40,991 nt of DNA from CAYZFD01 sp964477735 (GCA_964477735.1 CAYZFD010000011.1:1-40991); one strand, 5' to 3'. Positions 1 through 8,645 are shown, counted from the stretch's first letter. Made by a program: numbers and translations. The notes: generated by a model not told the origin, from the letters alone.

Positions 1-413
1 GATTGCTCAATCAAAACACTGTCTATCAAAACGGGTGGTTCTCCATTTTTTTGTTTCCAATGCTGATAATCTATTTTATATTGTTTGAGTTGATGAACTT
101 GTTTTTTAGAAAGCCAATTTTCTAATTTTTTGCGACGTTTGGGTTTGCGATTCAACCAATTCTCAAAGTTTTCTCCCACACTATCTTTGGCTTGCTGATG
201 CAATAATAGCTTGAGGGGTATGCCCAAAATTTTTTGATTGGGATGCTGAACAATCAGCCCCGTTAAGGTATCATTTCTTGATTGACTCTCGTCAATGAAC
301 AGCGAATTTTTGCTCAATAGCATGCCATCATCAATGTTTTTTGTAACACTACATCCCAGCAGCCATGTGCCAAGAAACAGAAAGATTGCTATGTTTGTAT
401 TTGAAATTTTCAA
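1..413 (-). CDS. tamL: TamL/BamA-like outer membrane assembly lipoprotein, N-terminal part (cut by window edge)
   Basis: This is the N-terminal 137 residues of a lipoprotein that continues beyond the left edge. I read it from a TTG start at 413-411, which gives a hydrophobic signal ending in the lipobox LLGC (lipidated Cys21). Then follow segments typical of Bacteroidetes TamL proteins: GMLLSKNSL near residue 31, HPNQKILGIPLKLLL near residue 57, an Asn-Trp-Leu-Asn-Arg-Lys-Pro-Lys-Arg stretch near residue 81, and GEPPVLIDSV near residue 125. Known members have POTRA-like domains and a C-terminal 16-strand barrel (bacterial surface antigen family) and are thought to help insert outer membrane proteins; the barrel lies outside this window. 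The TTG start is inferred: no ATG in this frame precedes the signal sequence. A -7 box lies just upstream at 435-442. It is divergent to the RNA methyltransferase gene. Confidence 0.72.
   Translation of the reverse strand, partial: MKISNTNIAIFLFLGTWLLGCSVTKNIDDGMLLSKNSLFIDESQSRNDTLTGLIVQHPNQKILGIPLKLLLHQQAKDSVGENFENWLNRKPKRRKKLENWLSKKQVHQLKQYKIDYQHWKQKNGEPPVLIDSVLIEQ
390..397 (+). promoter_or_regulatory. Bacteroidetes -7 promoter box for the SpoU methyltransferase
   Basis: The plus strand reads TATGTTTG, an exact TAnnTTTG match. The predicted transcript would begin near 404, so either candidate start (ATG 413 or ATG 455) is inside it. The box lies within the first codons of the divergent tamL. 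Confidence 0.4.
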
Positions 414-434
414 TGGCTAAATCAATTGACGTTT

Positions 435-442
435 CAAAAATA
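435..442 (-). promoter_or_regulatory. Bacteroidetes -7 promoter box for tamL
   Basis: On the minus strand the bases read TATTTTTG, an exact match to the Bacteroidetes sigma-A -7 consensus TAnnTTTG. It would start transcription about 15 bases before the TTG start at 413. I see no clear TTG -33 element at the expected distance. Confidence 0.45.
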
Positions 443-454
443 CATCATTTTCCT

Positions 455-1183
455 ATGGTTACTAAAGCAGAACTTAAAGAGGTGGCTAAGTTGCATCAAA
501 AAAAATACAGAAAACTGGCCCAATGCTTTATCGTAGAAGGTCAAAAAAGTATTCTTGAGTTTGCACGTGCTGCATGGCCTATAGCGTCGCTATATCAATC
601 CACGGAAAGTTACTTAGTTGATGGAATTGAATCAAAATTGATCACCCCAGAATCAATGAAAAAAATAAGTGCCTTGCACACCCCCCCTGGAAGTTTAGCT
701 GTTGTACGAATGCAAAATTTCGATAAAGCCCAGGGCCAACCATGGGAGCTTGCCCTTGATGGGCTTCGGGATCCAGGAAATATGGGAACGATCATTAGAT
801 TATGCGACTGGTTTGGAATTCAGGACATTGTGTGCTCCATTGACACTGTCGATGTTTATAGTCCAAAAGTAGTACAGGCCAGTATGGGGTCTTTGGCTCG
901 TGTTCGTGTTCATTATATGGATTTGGAACAATATTTTTCCAAAACATCAAAAGTTGTTTTGGGTGCCAGTATGGAAGGGAAATCTATTTACCAAACTCAG
1001 CTCCCCCAAGAGGGTGTTTGGGTTTTAGGGGGAGAAGCCAACGGGCTAAGCGCTGCAGTGGCACAGCGTTTAAAGCAAACCATAAGCATCCCGCAATTTG
1101 GTCAACATCAACAAACAGAAAGCTTAAATGTAGCCACTGCAACTGCCATTATACTAAGCGAAACTTTTAGAAGAAGAGGTTAG
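455..1183 (+). CDS. TrmH/SpoU-family RNA 2'-O-methyltransferase
   Basis: This is a SAM-dependent RNA ribose methyltransferase of about 242 residues with a SPOUT (knotted) fold. An N-terminal substrate-binding part (KKYRKLAQCFIVEGQKSILEF) is followed by the three SpoU motifs: LDGLRDPGNMGTIIR (motif 1, Asn and Arg), LGGEANGLS (motif 2) and ISIPQFGQHQQTESLNVATA (motif 3, Ser-Leu-Asn). Relatives modify tRNA or 23S rRNA; the exact target cannot be read from sequence. I chose ATG 455 because flavobacterial homologues begin just before the KKYR segment; in-frame ATG 413 is possible, but the residues it adds look unconserved. The stop overlaps the stop of convergent porT by four bases. Confidence 0.88.
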   Translation: MVTKAELKEVAKLHQKKYRKLAQCFIVEGQKSILEFARAAWPIASLYQSTESYLVDGIESKLITPESMKKISALHTPPGSLAVVRMQNFDKAQGQPWELALDGLRDPGNMGTIIRLCDWFGIQDIVCSIDTVDVYSPKVVQASMGSLARVRVHYMDLEQYFSKTSKVVLGASMEGKSIYQTQLPQEGVWVLGGEANGLSAAVAQRLKQTISIPQFGQHQQTESLNVATATAIILSETFRRRG

Positions 1184-1887
1184 TGAAAGGTAAAGTTGAT
1201 GAAAATCCCTCTGGTTTTCAGACTTTGTATGTTACTTGTCCAAGGACTGTTGGGGTTTTCGTCGGGAACAAGTTCGTCGGTTAATGCAAAAATCCCTCTA
1301 ATTGAGGGCGAAAACTTAAAATAAACTAGATAAAAATCTATACCAACGCCTAGCTCATAATAGAAGGTATTGGTTTTAGTTCTGAAAGTTCCATTCGAGT
1401 TGTCGTCTAAATTGTCTTCATTACTCGAAAGATTTCTGGAGTAGGAAAGTCCACCCATCACATAGGGCCTTATGTTGTTGAAGCGGTTGCTACTAAAACG
1501 CACCAACAACGGAAAATGTATATAAGTGGATTTAACCACCCTGAGGGTGTCAGTATCTTTAGTAAACCCTGTTCTATTTAAAAAATTCAATGACCTTTCT
1601 GTTACGGATAGACCCGGCTCAAAACGCAAATCAAAATTTTTGTGTAGTCTTAAATTGGCAACCAAGCCTATGTTAAATCCTGTTTTGGGTTCCACCAAAA
1701 TTGGAGGGCTATCTTTGATTTGATCGATTTTATAATTGTCATAATTAAAGCCAACATAATAACCAAAATGGATGCGCTGCTTGTCAAAATTTTGAAGATT
1801 AATGACTTTTTCAGTGGTGATCCGCTGTGCTTGTGCTTCAAGACCAATAAATGCACTAAAAAGTAAAATCCAAAATGCCTTTCTCAT
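1180..1887 (-). CDS. porT: PorT, type IX secretion system outer membrane beta-barrel protein
   Basis: PorT is a small beta-barrel protein needed for T9SS function in Porphyromonas and Flavobacterium; its precise role is not settled. The 235-residue product starts with a signal peptide (ILLFSAFIGLEAQAQ) and then alternating strands such as RIHFGYYVGFNYDNYKI, FNIGLVANLRL, FDLRFEPGLSVTERSL, IHFPLLVRFSS, YVMGGLSYSRNL and YELGVGIDFYLVYFKFSPSI. It ends in aromatic INFTFH, as expected of an outer membrane barrel. Pairing with ubiE upstream is the conserved flavobacterial arrangement. Its ATG overlaps the ubiE stop by four bases, so the two are probably translated from one mRNA. The identification rests on the barrel pattern and the neighbour; another PorT-family barrel is the main alternative. 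Confidence 0.85.
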   Translation of the reverse strand: MRKAFWILLFSAFIGLEAQAQRITTEKVINLQNFDKQRIHFGYYVGFNYDNYKIDQIKDSPPILVEPKTGFNIGLVANLRLHKNFDLRFEPGLSVTERSLNFLNRTGFTKDTDTLRVVKSTYIHFPLLVRFSSNRFNNIRPYVMGGLSYSRNLSSNEDNLDDNSNGTFRTKTNTFYYELGVGIDFYLVYFKFSPSIRGIFALTDELVPDENPNSPWTSNIQSLKTRGIFINFTFH

Positions 1888-2612
1888 GCTTTTTTAGCTT
1901 CATATATGGTGGCTGCTCCACCTGTTTGAGGATGATGATCTACTTCTATAAACCCATTTTTGATTAAAATATTGCAAAACCGCTCTCCAAATGGAAAATG
2001 AGCTGCAGATTCCGAAAGGTAGCCATAGGCTTTTTTGTCTTTAGAAAAACATTTTCCTATGAGGGGAAGCAAAACCCTTGTGTGCATAAAATATCCAAAC
2101 CTAAGAACAGGGTTTGTGGGTACTGATGTTTCAAGTATCACCAACTTTGCCCCACTTTTCAGCACGCGAAGCACCTCTTGGAGTCCAGCATCCAAATTTT
2201 CGAAATTCCGAACACCAAAGGCAATGGTAGCGCCCTCAAAAGTGTTGTTGTCGAACGGAATTTTTTCGCCATCACCCAAAACCATATCGATCTTATGGCC
2301 TAGCTGATGCTGTTTTATTTTTAATTGACCAATATTCAACATTCCTGCCGAGAGGTCTAGTCCGACCACTTTATCGACAGGAGTTTTGGCCAATGCAATG
2401 GCCAAATCGCCGGTGCCAGTTGCCACATCAAGAAGCATTCCCGACTCGATGTCTTTAAAGTAACTGACCACTTTTTTGCGCCAGCGCAAATCAATTCCAA
2501 AAGAAATTACTCGATTTAAACTATCATATTCCCCTGAAATATTATCAAACATTTGGGTGACTTGTGTTTTTTTCGAGTCAGGCCCTTCATAGGGTTTAAC
2601 GGTCTTGGGCAT
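1884..2612 (-). CDS. ubiE: Demethylmenaquinone C-methyltransferase UbiE/MenG
   Basis: This enzyme methylates demethylmenaquinone with SAM, the last step of menaquinone synthesis, on the inner face of the cytoplasmic membrane. The 242-residue protein has the UbiE signature regions: MFDNISGEYDSLNRVISFG near the N-terminus, the SAM-binding LLDVATGTGDLAIALA (near residue 62), GDGEKIPFDNNTFEGATIAF and VLRVLKSGAKLVILE. Flavobacteria use menaquinone as their quinone, so the MenG activity is the likely one; the product would be a substrate of the Nqr complex encoded further along. It is the first gene of the ubiE-porT unit and has a -7 box at 2626-2633. Confidence 0.95.
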   Translation of the reverse strand: MPKTVKPYEGPDSKKTQVTQMFDNISGEYDSLNRVISFGIDLRWRKKVVSYFKDIESGMLLDVATGTGDLAIALAKTPVDKVVGLDLSAGMLNIGQLKIKQHQLGHKIDMVLGDGEKIPFDNNTFEGATIAFGVRNFENLDAGLQEVLRVLKSGAKLVILETSVPTNPVLRFGYFMHTRVLLPLIGKCFSKDKKAYGYLSESAAHFPFGERFCNILIKNGFIEVDHHPQTGGAATIYEAKKA

Positions 2613-2625
2613 AGCACTTTTTTTG

Positions 2626-2633
2626 CAAAGTTA
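2626..2633 (-). promoter_or_regulatory. -7 promoter box for ubiE-porT
   Basis: The minus strand reads TAACTTTG, an exact TAnnTTTG match, 14 bases before the ubiE ATG (first base at 2612). No well-spaced -33 TTG was seen. Confidence 0.45.
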
Positions 2634-2715
2634 AGCAATCACCTCAATCTAGAAGTTTGAATTTACCTGAGAACTTCAAAAAACAATAAATCTATCAAGC
2701 CTTTCAAAAATGCAG

Positions 2716-2723
2716 TATATTTG
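2716..2723 (+). promoter_or_regulatory. -7 promoter box for trkA-trkH
   Basis: The plus strand reads TATATTTG, an exact consensus match. It implies a start of transcription near 2730. This rules out an upstream TTG start at 2721 (inside the box) and supports ATG 2748 as the trkA start. Confidence 0.5.
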
Positions 2724-2747
2724 CATCAGTATTCATTCAAGAAGACT

Positions 2748-4097
2748 ATGAAAATTATCATAGCAGGAGCCGGTGAAGTAGGCTTTCATTTAGCTAAATT
2801 GCTTTCGTTTGAGTCACAAGACATTACCCTTATTGATTGTGAAAAACAACGTCTTAATTATGCCGACACGCATTTAGATATTAGAGTCATAAAGGGCGAC
2901 GCTTCTTCTATAGCTTCGCTCAAAGAAGCTCAAGTAGGTCGTTCAGATTTGATGGTGTCTGTTACCTCATCTGAGACCACCAATCTCACCGCCTGTATGT
3001 TGGCCAAGCAATTGGGAGCCAAAAGAACCATTGCCAGGATTTCGAACATTGAGTATATAGAGAACTCTGAAAACATTAATTTCAAGCAGTTGGGTATCGA
3101 CGAGCTAATTTCGCCAGAAGAATTGGCCGCCGAAGAAATCCAACAATTGCTAGATCGTTCAGCTTTTAATACGACATATGAGTTTGAAGGTGGTGCACTT
3201 ACGCTTGTAGGCACAACGCTCAATGAGAATGCTCCTTTTGTGGGTAAAACAGTCAAGCAAGCGGCTAGTGTTTTTCCTGGCGTTCATTTTATGCCCATTG
3301 CAGTTCAGCGTGCCGGCACTCAATTGACTACTATTCCTAGAGGAGATACTGTTTTTGAAAAAAACGATTTGGTATATTTTACTACCCTACCGCAAGGCGT
3401 TAGCGAATTGTATAATTTGTTAGGTTCAGTCAAAGAAAGTGTTAAAAAAGTTATGATTCTAGGAGGGGGCCGCATCGGCATTAAAACCGCACGAGATCTT
3501 TGTATAAAAGGATTTAAGGTTAAATTGATAGAGACCTCAAAAAATAAAGCTATTGACATTGCTGAACTTTTGCCCAATACTTTGGTCATAAACGGAGATG
3601 GAAGAAACGTAGAGCTACTGCAAGAAGAAAATTTGGAGGATATGGACGCTTTCATTTCTGTTACGGGCAATTCCGAAACCAATATCATGTCATGCCTAAT
3701 GGCCCATTCAAAAAATGTAAAAAGAACCATTGCTCTGGTCGAAAATATGGATTATTTTGAGTTGTCACATTCTATAGGTATTGACACCCTCATCAATAAA
3801 AAACTTTTGGCTGCCAACAACATTTTTAGATATGTTCGAAGAGGTGAGGTGGTCGATATGGCCAAACTGACCAATATGAATGCCGAAATTTTAGAATTTG
3901 TTGTAAAACCTGGAGCCAAAATCCTAGGAAGCCCCATCCGAGATTTGGATTTTCCACGTTCAGCCACGATAGCCGGTGTTGTTAGAAATGGAGAAGGATT
4001 AATTGCTTTGGGTGATTTTGAGATTCTCCCAGGCGATCGTGTGCTCGTTTGTTGCCTTCCGCGCTCGATCAAACGAGTAGAAAAGCTTTTTGAATAG
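2748..4097 (+). CDS. trkA: Trk potassium uptake regulatory subunit TrkA
   Basis: TrkA is the peripheral cytoplasmic subunit that gates the TrkH potassium channel after nucleotide binding. The 449-residue protein has two RCK units. The first Rossmann fold begins at the extreme N-terminus (IIIAGAGEVGFHLAKLL, with acidic residues in LIDCEKQ), followed by a TrkA-C domain around residues 135-225. The second Rossmann fold has VMILGGGRIGIKTARDL near residue 234, and a second TrkA-C domain ends the protein. This duplicated layout and length match the family. ATG 2748 was chosen because the conserved IIIAGAG begins right after it and the promoter box lies just upstream. The partner trkH follows after three bases. 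Confidence 0.95.
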   Translation: MKIIIAGAGEVGFHLAKLLSFESQDITLIDCEKQRLNYADTHLDIRVIKGDASSIASLKEAQVGRSDLMVSVTSSETTNLTACMLAKQLGAKRTIARISNIEYIENSENINFKQLGIDELISPEELAAEEIQQLLDRSAFNTTYEFEGGALTLVGTTLNENAPFVGKTVKQAASVFPGVHFMPIAVQRAGTQLTTIPRGDTVFEKNDLVYFTTLPQGVSELYNLLGSVKESVKKVMILGGGRIGIKTARDLCIKGFKVKLIETSKNKAIDIAELLPNTLVINGDGRNVELLQEENLEDMDAFISVTGNSETNIMSCLMAHSKNVKRTIALVENMDYFELSHSIGIDTLINKKLLAANNIFRYVRRGEVVDMAKLTNMNAEILEFVVKPGAKILGSPIRDLDFPRSATIAGVVRNGEGLIALGDFEILPGDRVLVCCLPRSIKRVEKLFE

Positions 4098-4100
4098 CCG

Positions 4101-5594
4101 ATGAAGCTAAACTATAAAATTATAGCTCATATTCTAGGCCTCATGCTACTTTTTAATGGTGTGGCTATGATTTTCGCAGCTGTGTCTAGCGGAATTTATA
4201 AGGATGGAGCCACACAGGGCATTTCTCTGGCTTCGTTTCTTACCCTAGGACTTGGAGGTTTGATGATGTTTGTGACCCAAAATCACTCAAAAGAAATTGG
4301 CAAAAAAGAGGGCTACCTTGTAGTAAGCTTAGCATGGCTTATTATGGCTGTTTCGGGAAGCTTTCCCTACTTGTTCACAGGTGCTATCCCCAACTTTACC
4401 GACGCTTTTTTTGAAACGCTTTCGGGCTACACAACCACTGGAGCCTCTGTCATCAACGATATAGAATCCCTACCCAAAGGAATATTGCTTTGGAGGAGTC
4501 TAACCCATTGGATGGGCGGAATGGGAATTATCGTATTGGCCATTGCAATTCTACCCTTGCTGGGGATTGGAGGCGTTCAGCTTTTTTCAGCAGAATCACC
4601 AGGAATCAGTACCGATAAAATCAATCCCAGAATTAGTGACACTGCCAAACGTTTGTGGTTGTTATATGTGGGTTTTACTGTCGTAGAGACTATACTCTTA
4701 AAGCTGGCTGGCATGACTTTTTTCGATGCTATCAATCACGCAATGAGCACACTTTCAACGGGTGGTTTCTCCACCAAAAATGCTTCTGTTGCTTTTTGGA
4801 ATGACCAGCCTTTTGTCCAATATATTATTGTGTTTTTTATGATCCTGGCAGGAACAAATTTTGCCTTGAGTTTTCTAGCTTGTACAGGTCGGGTTCAGAA
4901 ATTGCTTTTTGATCAAGAATTTAAATGGTACTTAATCACAATAGGTTTTTTTACGGTCATCACCACAATTTTAATTCTCACTCAAGTCGATATGTCTGTG
5001 TCTTCTTTAACACATCCACAGGTGTGGGGAAGTGAAGAAAGTGCCTTCCGTCATGCCCTATTTCAGGTGGTGGCCATCATCACCACAACTGGATTTGTCA
5101 CTGCAGATTATACGCTGTGGACTCCTTTTCTAACAATTTTGTTTTTTGCTATGATGTTTTTAGGGGGCTCTACGGGTTCAACTGCAGGTGGTATTAAGAT
5201 ATTAAGGCATTTAATTTTATTTAAAAATGGTTTTTTAGAGTTTAAAAGATCCCTTCATCCCAATGCCATCATTCAAGTGCGTTTTAATCAAAAAACCATT
5301 GCCCGAACGCTGGTTTTTAATGTATTGGCATTTTATGTTTTATACATGCTTCTCTTTGTAATAGGTGCGGCTGTTTTGGCTATGATGGGCTTAAATTTTG
5401 AAACTGCACTGGGCGGTGCTGCTTCTTCCTTGGGCAATGTAGGCCCTGCACTTGGAAATCTTGGGCCAGCCACCAACTACGCTTCGCTTCCCCTTGCAGG
5501 AAAATGGTGGTGCACACTACTCATGTTGGTGGGTAGATTGGAACTCTTTACTGTTTTAATGCTATTTTCACCCTACTTCTGGCGCAGACATTAA
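4101..5594 (+). CDS. trkH: Trk potassium uptake membrane subunit TrkH
   Basis: This is the ion-conducting membrane subunit of the Trk potassium system, a superfamily K+ transporter with four pseudo-repeats. The 497-residue protein is strongly hydrophobic with about ten or more membrane segments. Visible filter or pore-loop regions are TLSGYTTTGASVIND, STLSTGGFSTKNAS, ITTTGFVTADY with GGSTGSTAGGIK, and the last loop SSLGNVGPALGNLGP. Length matches TrkH proteins. It is translated directly after trkA (three-base gap), so the two form an operon. The stop overlaps the convergent aminotransferase stop by four bases. Confidence 0.95.
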   Translation: MKLNYKIIAHILGLMLLFNGVAMIFAAVSSGIYKDGATQGISLASFLTLGLGGLMMFVTQNHSKEIGKKEGYLVVSLAWLIMAVSGSFPYLFTGAIPNFTDAFFETLSGYTTTGASVINDIESLPKGILLWRSLTHWMGGMGIIVLAIAILPLLGIGGVQLFSAESPGISTDKINPRISDTAKRLWLLYVGFTVVETILLKLAGMTFFDAINHAMSTLSTGGFSTKNASVAFWNDQPFVQYIIVFFMILAGTNFALSFLACTGRVQKLLFDQEFKWYLITIGFFTVITTILILTQVDMSVSSLTHPQVWGSEESAFRHALFQVVAIITTTGFVTADYTLWTPFLTILFFAMMFLGGSTGSTAGGIKILRHLILFKNGFLEFKRSLHPNAIIQVRFNQKTIARTLVFNVLAFYVLYMLLFVIGAAVLAMMGLNFETALGGAASSLGNVGPALGNLGPATNYASLPLAGKWWCTLLMLVGRLELFTVLMLFSPYFWRRH

Positions 5595-6781
5595 AACAAA
5601 GCTTCCTTTATACGTTTAAAAGATTCTTGCAACTCAGTGACGGATGCTGCATAGGAAATTCTGATGCAATTCGGTGCTCCAAACGATTCTCCACTCACTG
5701 TAGCCACATGTGCTTTTTCTAACAAAAACAAAGAAAAATCTTCGGCTGTATTAATGGTTATCCCTTGGATGGTTTTTCCAAAAAAGTCAGAGATGTCAGG
5801 GAAAACATAAAAAGCACCATCGGGATTGATGGTTTTAAAGCCAGGCATGTTTTCTAGAAAACCCATCACCATATTGCGACGTTCTTGAAATTCATCAACC
5901 ATATATTTTATCTGACTCACTTCGGCATCTAGAGCAGCAATTGTGGCACGCTGAGCAATACAGTTTGCTCCACTCGTGATTTGGCCCTGCAACTTGTTGC
6001 AGGCTTTTGCAATCCATTCGGGTGCGCCAATATAGCCGATTCTCCACCCAGTCATCGCAAAAGCCTTGGCCACTCCGTTGACAGTTATGGTTCGGTCATA
6101 TAGACTTTCGATAGCCGCTAAACTAAAGGGAGTGGTTTCTCCATAATTGATGTGTTCGTATATTTCGTCGGAAAGCACAAAAACATGGGGGTGGCGTTCC
6201 AACACTTTTGCAAGTGCTCTATATTCTTCTTCCGAATACATGACCCCACTAGGATTGTTGGGGGAATTAAATAAAATCATTTTTGTTTTTGGGGTGATGG
6301 CTGCTTCAAGTTGTTCAGGGGTTAATTTAAAACCACTTTCGATAGTGGTGGGAATTTCTACAGGCGTGCCTTCGGCCAAAATAGTGATAGCAGAATAGCT
6401 GACCCAGTAAGGGGCAGGCATGAGCACTTCATCACCTGGGTTAATCAAAACTTGGATGGCGTTGGCTATAGATTGTTTTGCCCCTGTTGAGACTACAATT
6501 TGTGAAGGATTGTAGTTGAGGTTGTTGTCGCGTTTAAATTTTCTGCAAATGGCTTCTTTTAGGTCTAAGTAACCATCTACAGGCGAATAGGCATTGTAGT
6601 TGTCTTTAACAGCCTGAATGGCAGCTTCTTTAATAAATTCTGGGGTATTGAAGTCTGGCTCTCCGAGACTTAAACCTATAATGTTAATGCCTTGTTGCTT
6701 AAGTTCGCGTGCTTTGGCAGCCATGGCCAAGGTGGCCGATACTGGCAAACTGTTTATCCGATCAGATAAATGTTCCTTCAT
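5591..6781 (-). CDS. aspC: Pyridoxal-phosphate-dependent class I aminotransferase, aspartate type
   Basis: This cytosolic enzyme probably interconverts aspartate and oxaloacetate with glutamate and 2-oxoglutarate. The 396-residue protein fits the class I (I-gamma/Ib) aminotransferases: N-terminal LSLGEPDFNTPEFI, STGAKQSI, APYWVSY (aromatic residue stacking on PLP), FNSPNNPSG, LSDEIYEHINY (Asp and Tyr contacting PLP), VNGVAKAFAMTGWRIGY with the Schiff-base lysine at residue 239, and the substrate-binding Arg in the C-terminal CIRISYA. The exact amino-acid specificity is inferred from the family. It lies six bases downstream of the desaturase gene on the same strand, so it is probably co-transcribed with it, although no functional link is obvious. 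Confidence 0.9.
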   Translation of the reverse strand: MKEHLSDRINSLPVSATLAMAAKARELKQQGINIIGLSLGEPDFNTPEFIKEAAIQAVKDNYNAYSPVDGYLDLKEAICRKFKRDNNLNYNPSQIVVSTGAKQSIANAIQVLINPGDEVLMPAPYWVSYSAITILAEGTPVEIPTTIESGFKLTPEQLEAAITPKTKMILFNSPNNPSGVMYSEEEYRALAKVLERHPHVFVLSDEIYEHINYGETTPFSLAAIESLYDRTITVNGVAKAFAMTGWRIGYIGAPEWIAKACNKLQGQITSGANCIAQRATIAALDAEVSQIKYMVDEFQERRNMVMGFLENMPGFKTINPDGAFYVFPDISDFFGKTIQGITINTAEDFSLFLLEKAHVATVSGESFGAPNCIRISYAASVTELQESFKRIKEALF

Positions 6782-6787
6782 AAAATT

Positions 6788-7885
6788 TTAAATTGTTGCA
6801 GGGCGCATGCCCATTTTTTTGAGATATCGAAAGTGTGAAATAATGGCCTGTCTAGTGGTTTTGTATTCGTGGTAGGGGAGATTGAATTCGTGGGCGGTTT
6901 TTTTAACAATTTTTGCGATGGCTGTGTAGTGAATGTGACTGATTCGTGGAAAAATGTGATGCTCTACTTGATGGTTAAGTCCGCCCGTAAACCAGTTTAC
7001 AAACCTGTTTTTGGTTGAAAAATTAACCGTAGTAAAAAGTTGATGAACGGCCCAATTGTTCTTCATGGATCCGGTCTTGTCTGGTGTGGGCATAGTGGTG
7101 TCTTCAATAATATGTGCTAACTGAAAAACAATGCTTAAAATTAAACCAGCAGTGTAATGCATCACAAAGAAACCAAGAAGTACTTTCCACCAAGCAATAT
7201 TCAATACCAGCATTGGGATGATTATCCAAATGGTTATATAAATGAGTTTTGTAATGGCCAAAACACTCCACTCTCGTGCTGGAACAGGGACTTTGTCGGC
7301 AGAAAGATTGCGCTTTAGGTAACGCTTCATCTGTAAAAAATCAGCAGTAATAGCCCAGTTGAGCGTTAATAAACCATACAGTAGAACCGAATAGTAATGT
7401 TGGAATTTGTGAAACCGTTTCCATGGTGTATGCTTGTGAAATCTTAAAACATGGCCGGCATCTAAATCTTCATCATGGCCATGGATATTGGTGTAGGTGT
7501 GATGCAGCACATTGTGTTGTACTTTCCAATTGTAAACATTTCCTGCTAAAATATAAATGCTACCACCCATGAGTTTGTTTACCCATGATTTGGTTGAAAA
7601 CGAACCATGATTGCCGTCGTGCATTACATTCATGCCCACTCCAGCCATTCCTATGCCAATGACAACAGTGAGCAATAACTTCCAAAGTTCAGAAATTTCT
7701 GTAGTTAAAATGACGAAATATGGGGTAAGAAATAGGGCAAACATGACAGCTGTTTTTAAGTAAAGCTTGGCGTTCCCGGTTTTTCTAATGCCTTTGTCTT
7801 TAAAATAAGAATTTACGCGCTTGTTTAGGGTTGACACAAAGTCTTTTGAGTTTTTTCTGTTGAAAGTGGGGAAGTTGTTACTCAT
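6788..7885 (-). CDS. Membrane fatty acid desaturase (acyl-CoA/acyl-lipid type)
   Basis: This is a di-iron integral membrane desaturase that would put a double bond into membrane acyl chains. All three histidine boxes are present: HDGNH at residues 89-93, HNVLHH at 124-129 and QVEHH at 306-310; the Gln in the third box is the pattern of delta-5/delta-6-like front-end enzymes. Hydrophobic segments flank the boxes, for example residues 45-60 and 70-88. There is no fused cytochrome b5 domain, so a separate electron donor is needed. Length (365 residues) is normal. Regiospecificity cannot be read from sequence. It heads a two-gene unit with the aminotransferase; a -7 box lies at 7902-7909. Confidence 0.92.
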   Translation of the reverse strand: MSNNFPTFNRKNSKDFVSTLNKRVNSYFKDKGIRKTGNAKLYLKTAVMFALFLTPYFVILTTEISELWKLLLTVVIGIGMAGVGMNVMHDGNHGSFSTKSWVNKLMGGSIYILAGNVYNWKVQHNVLHHTYTNIHGHDEDLDAGHVLRFHKHTPWKRFHKFQHYYSVLLYGLLTLNWAITADFLQMKRYLKRNLSADKVPVPAREWSVLAITKLIYITIWIIIPMLVLNIAWWKVLLGFFVMHYTAGLILSIVFQLAHIIEDTTMPTPDKTGSMKNNWAVHQLFTTVNFSTKNRFVNWFTGGLNHQVEHHIFPRISHIHYTAIAKIVKKTAHEFNLPYHEYKTTRQAIISHFRYLKKMGMRPATI

Positions 7886-7901
7886 GTTTGTAATTAAGAT
7901 G

Positions 7902-7909
7902 CAAATGTA
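7902..7909 (-). promoter_or_regulatory. -7 promoter box for the desaturase-aspC unit
   Basis: The minus strand reads TACATTTG, an exact TAnnTTTG match, 17 bases before the desaturase ATG. Confidence 0.45.
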
Positions 7910-7976
7910 AACATTTAAATAGTAGCGACATCCTAATAAAACCCTAAAAAAAGTGAGTCGTAACCTGTTTAATGTC

Positions 7977-7984
7977 TATTTTTG
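7977..7984 (+). promoter_or_regulatory. -7 promoter box for rsmG
   Basis: The plus strand reads TATTTTTG, an exact consensus match. It predicts transcription from about 7991, leaving a short leader before ATG 8001 and excluding the upstream GTG at 7953 as the start. Confidence 0.45.
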
Positions 7985-8000
7985 TTGCAGATATAACGAG

Positions 8001-8645
8001 ATGTCAAAAATTTTTATTGAGCATTTTCCTAATTTAAGTGAAAAACAACTAAACCAGTTTAATGCTTTGCTACCGCTTTATCGAGAGTGGAACAACAAAA
8101 TTAACGTGATTTCTCGTAAAGATTTAGAACAATTAAATCTTCGTCATGTGCTACACTCTTTGGCGATTGCAAAATTTATTACGTTCAATACTCAAGCCAA
8201 AATCCTCGATGTTGGAACTGGAGGAGGGTTTCCGGGTTTGCCTTTGGCGATTCTTTTCCCAGAAACACATTTTTTATTGGTAGATAGTATCGGAAAAAAG
8301 CTAAAAGTTGTCGAAGCCATCGCCAATGAAATTGGCTTGAGCAATTTAGAAACCAAACACACTCGTGCAGAGCATGTTAAGGGCTCTTTTGATTTTGTGG
8401 TTTCGAGGGCTGTAACACAAATGTCCCCTTTTGTTTCATGGGTAAAGAACTTGATTTCAAATCAAAACCTACACCCCATAAAAAACGGAATTTTGGCACT
8501 CAAGGGTGGTAATCTAGAAATCGAATTAGCCTCTTTTTCCAAGCCAGAATTGATCCCTTTAAAGACTTATTTCAACGACCCTTTTTTTGAAACCAAAAAA
8601 TTGGTTTACTTGCCAGCAAATCAGATCAGGAAAATTAACCCATAA
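8001..8645 (+). CDS. rsmG: 16S rRNA (guanine527-N7)-methyltransferase RsmG
   Basis: RsmG methylates N7 of G527 of 16S rRNA with SAM. The 214-residue protein has the family features: an N-terminal helix region ending in PLYREWNNKINVISRKD, LRHVLHSLAI, the SAM loop ILDVGTGGGFPGLPLAI near residue 68, LVDSIGKKLKVVEAIA, and VVSRAVTQM followed by a WVK segment. ATG 8001 gives the usual RsmG length; an upstream in-frame GTG at 7953 would add a poorly conserved extension and precedes the predicted transcription start. Its last 11 bases overlap the 3' end of convergent pruA. Confidence 0.95.
   Translation: MSKIFIEHFPNLSEKQLNQFNALLPLYREWNNKINVISRKDLEQLNLRHVLHSLAIAKFITFNTQAKILDVGTGGGFPGLPLAILFPETHFLLVDSIGKKLKVVEAIANEIGLSNLETKHTRAEHVKGSFDFVVSRAVTQMSPFVSWVKNLISNQNLHPIKNGILALKGGNLEIELASFSKPELIPLKTYFNDPFFETKKLVYLPANQIRKINP

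Noticed and set aside
1526..1723. A 65-codon plus-strand open frame inside porT
   Set aside because: It is antisense to a well-supported barrel protein and has no independent features.
3320..3730. A 136-codon open frame on the minus strand
   Set aside because: It lies fully inside trkA, shows no family motif and has the composition of an antisense shadow.
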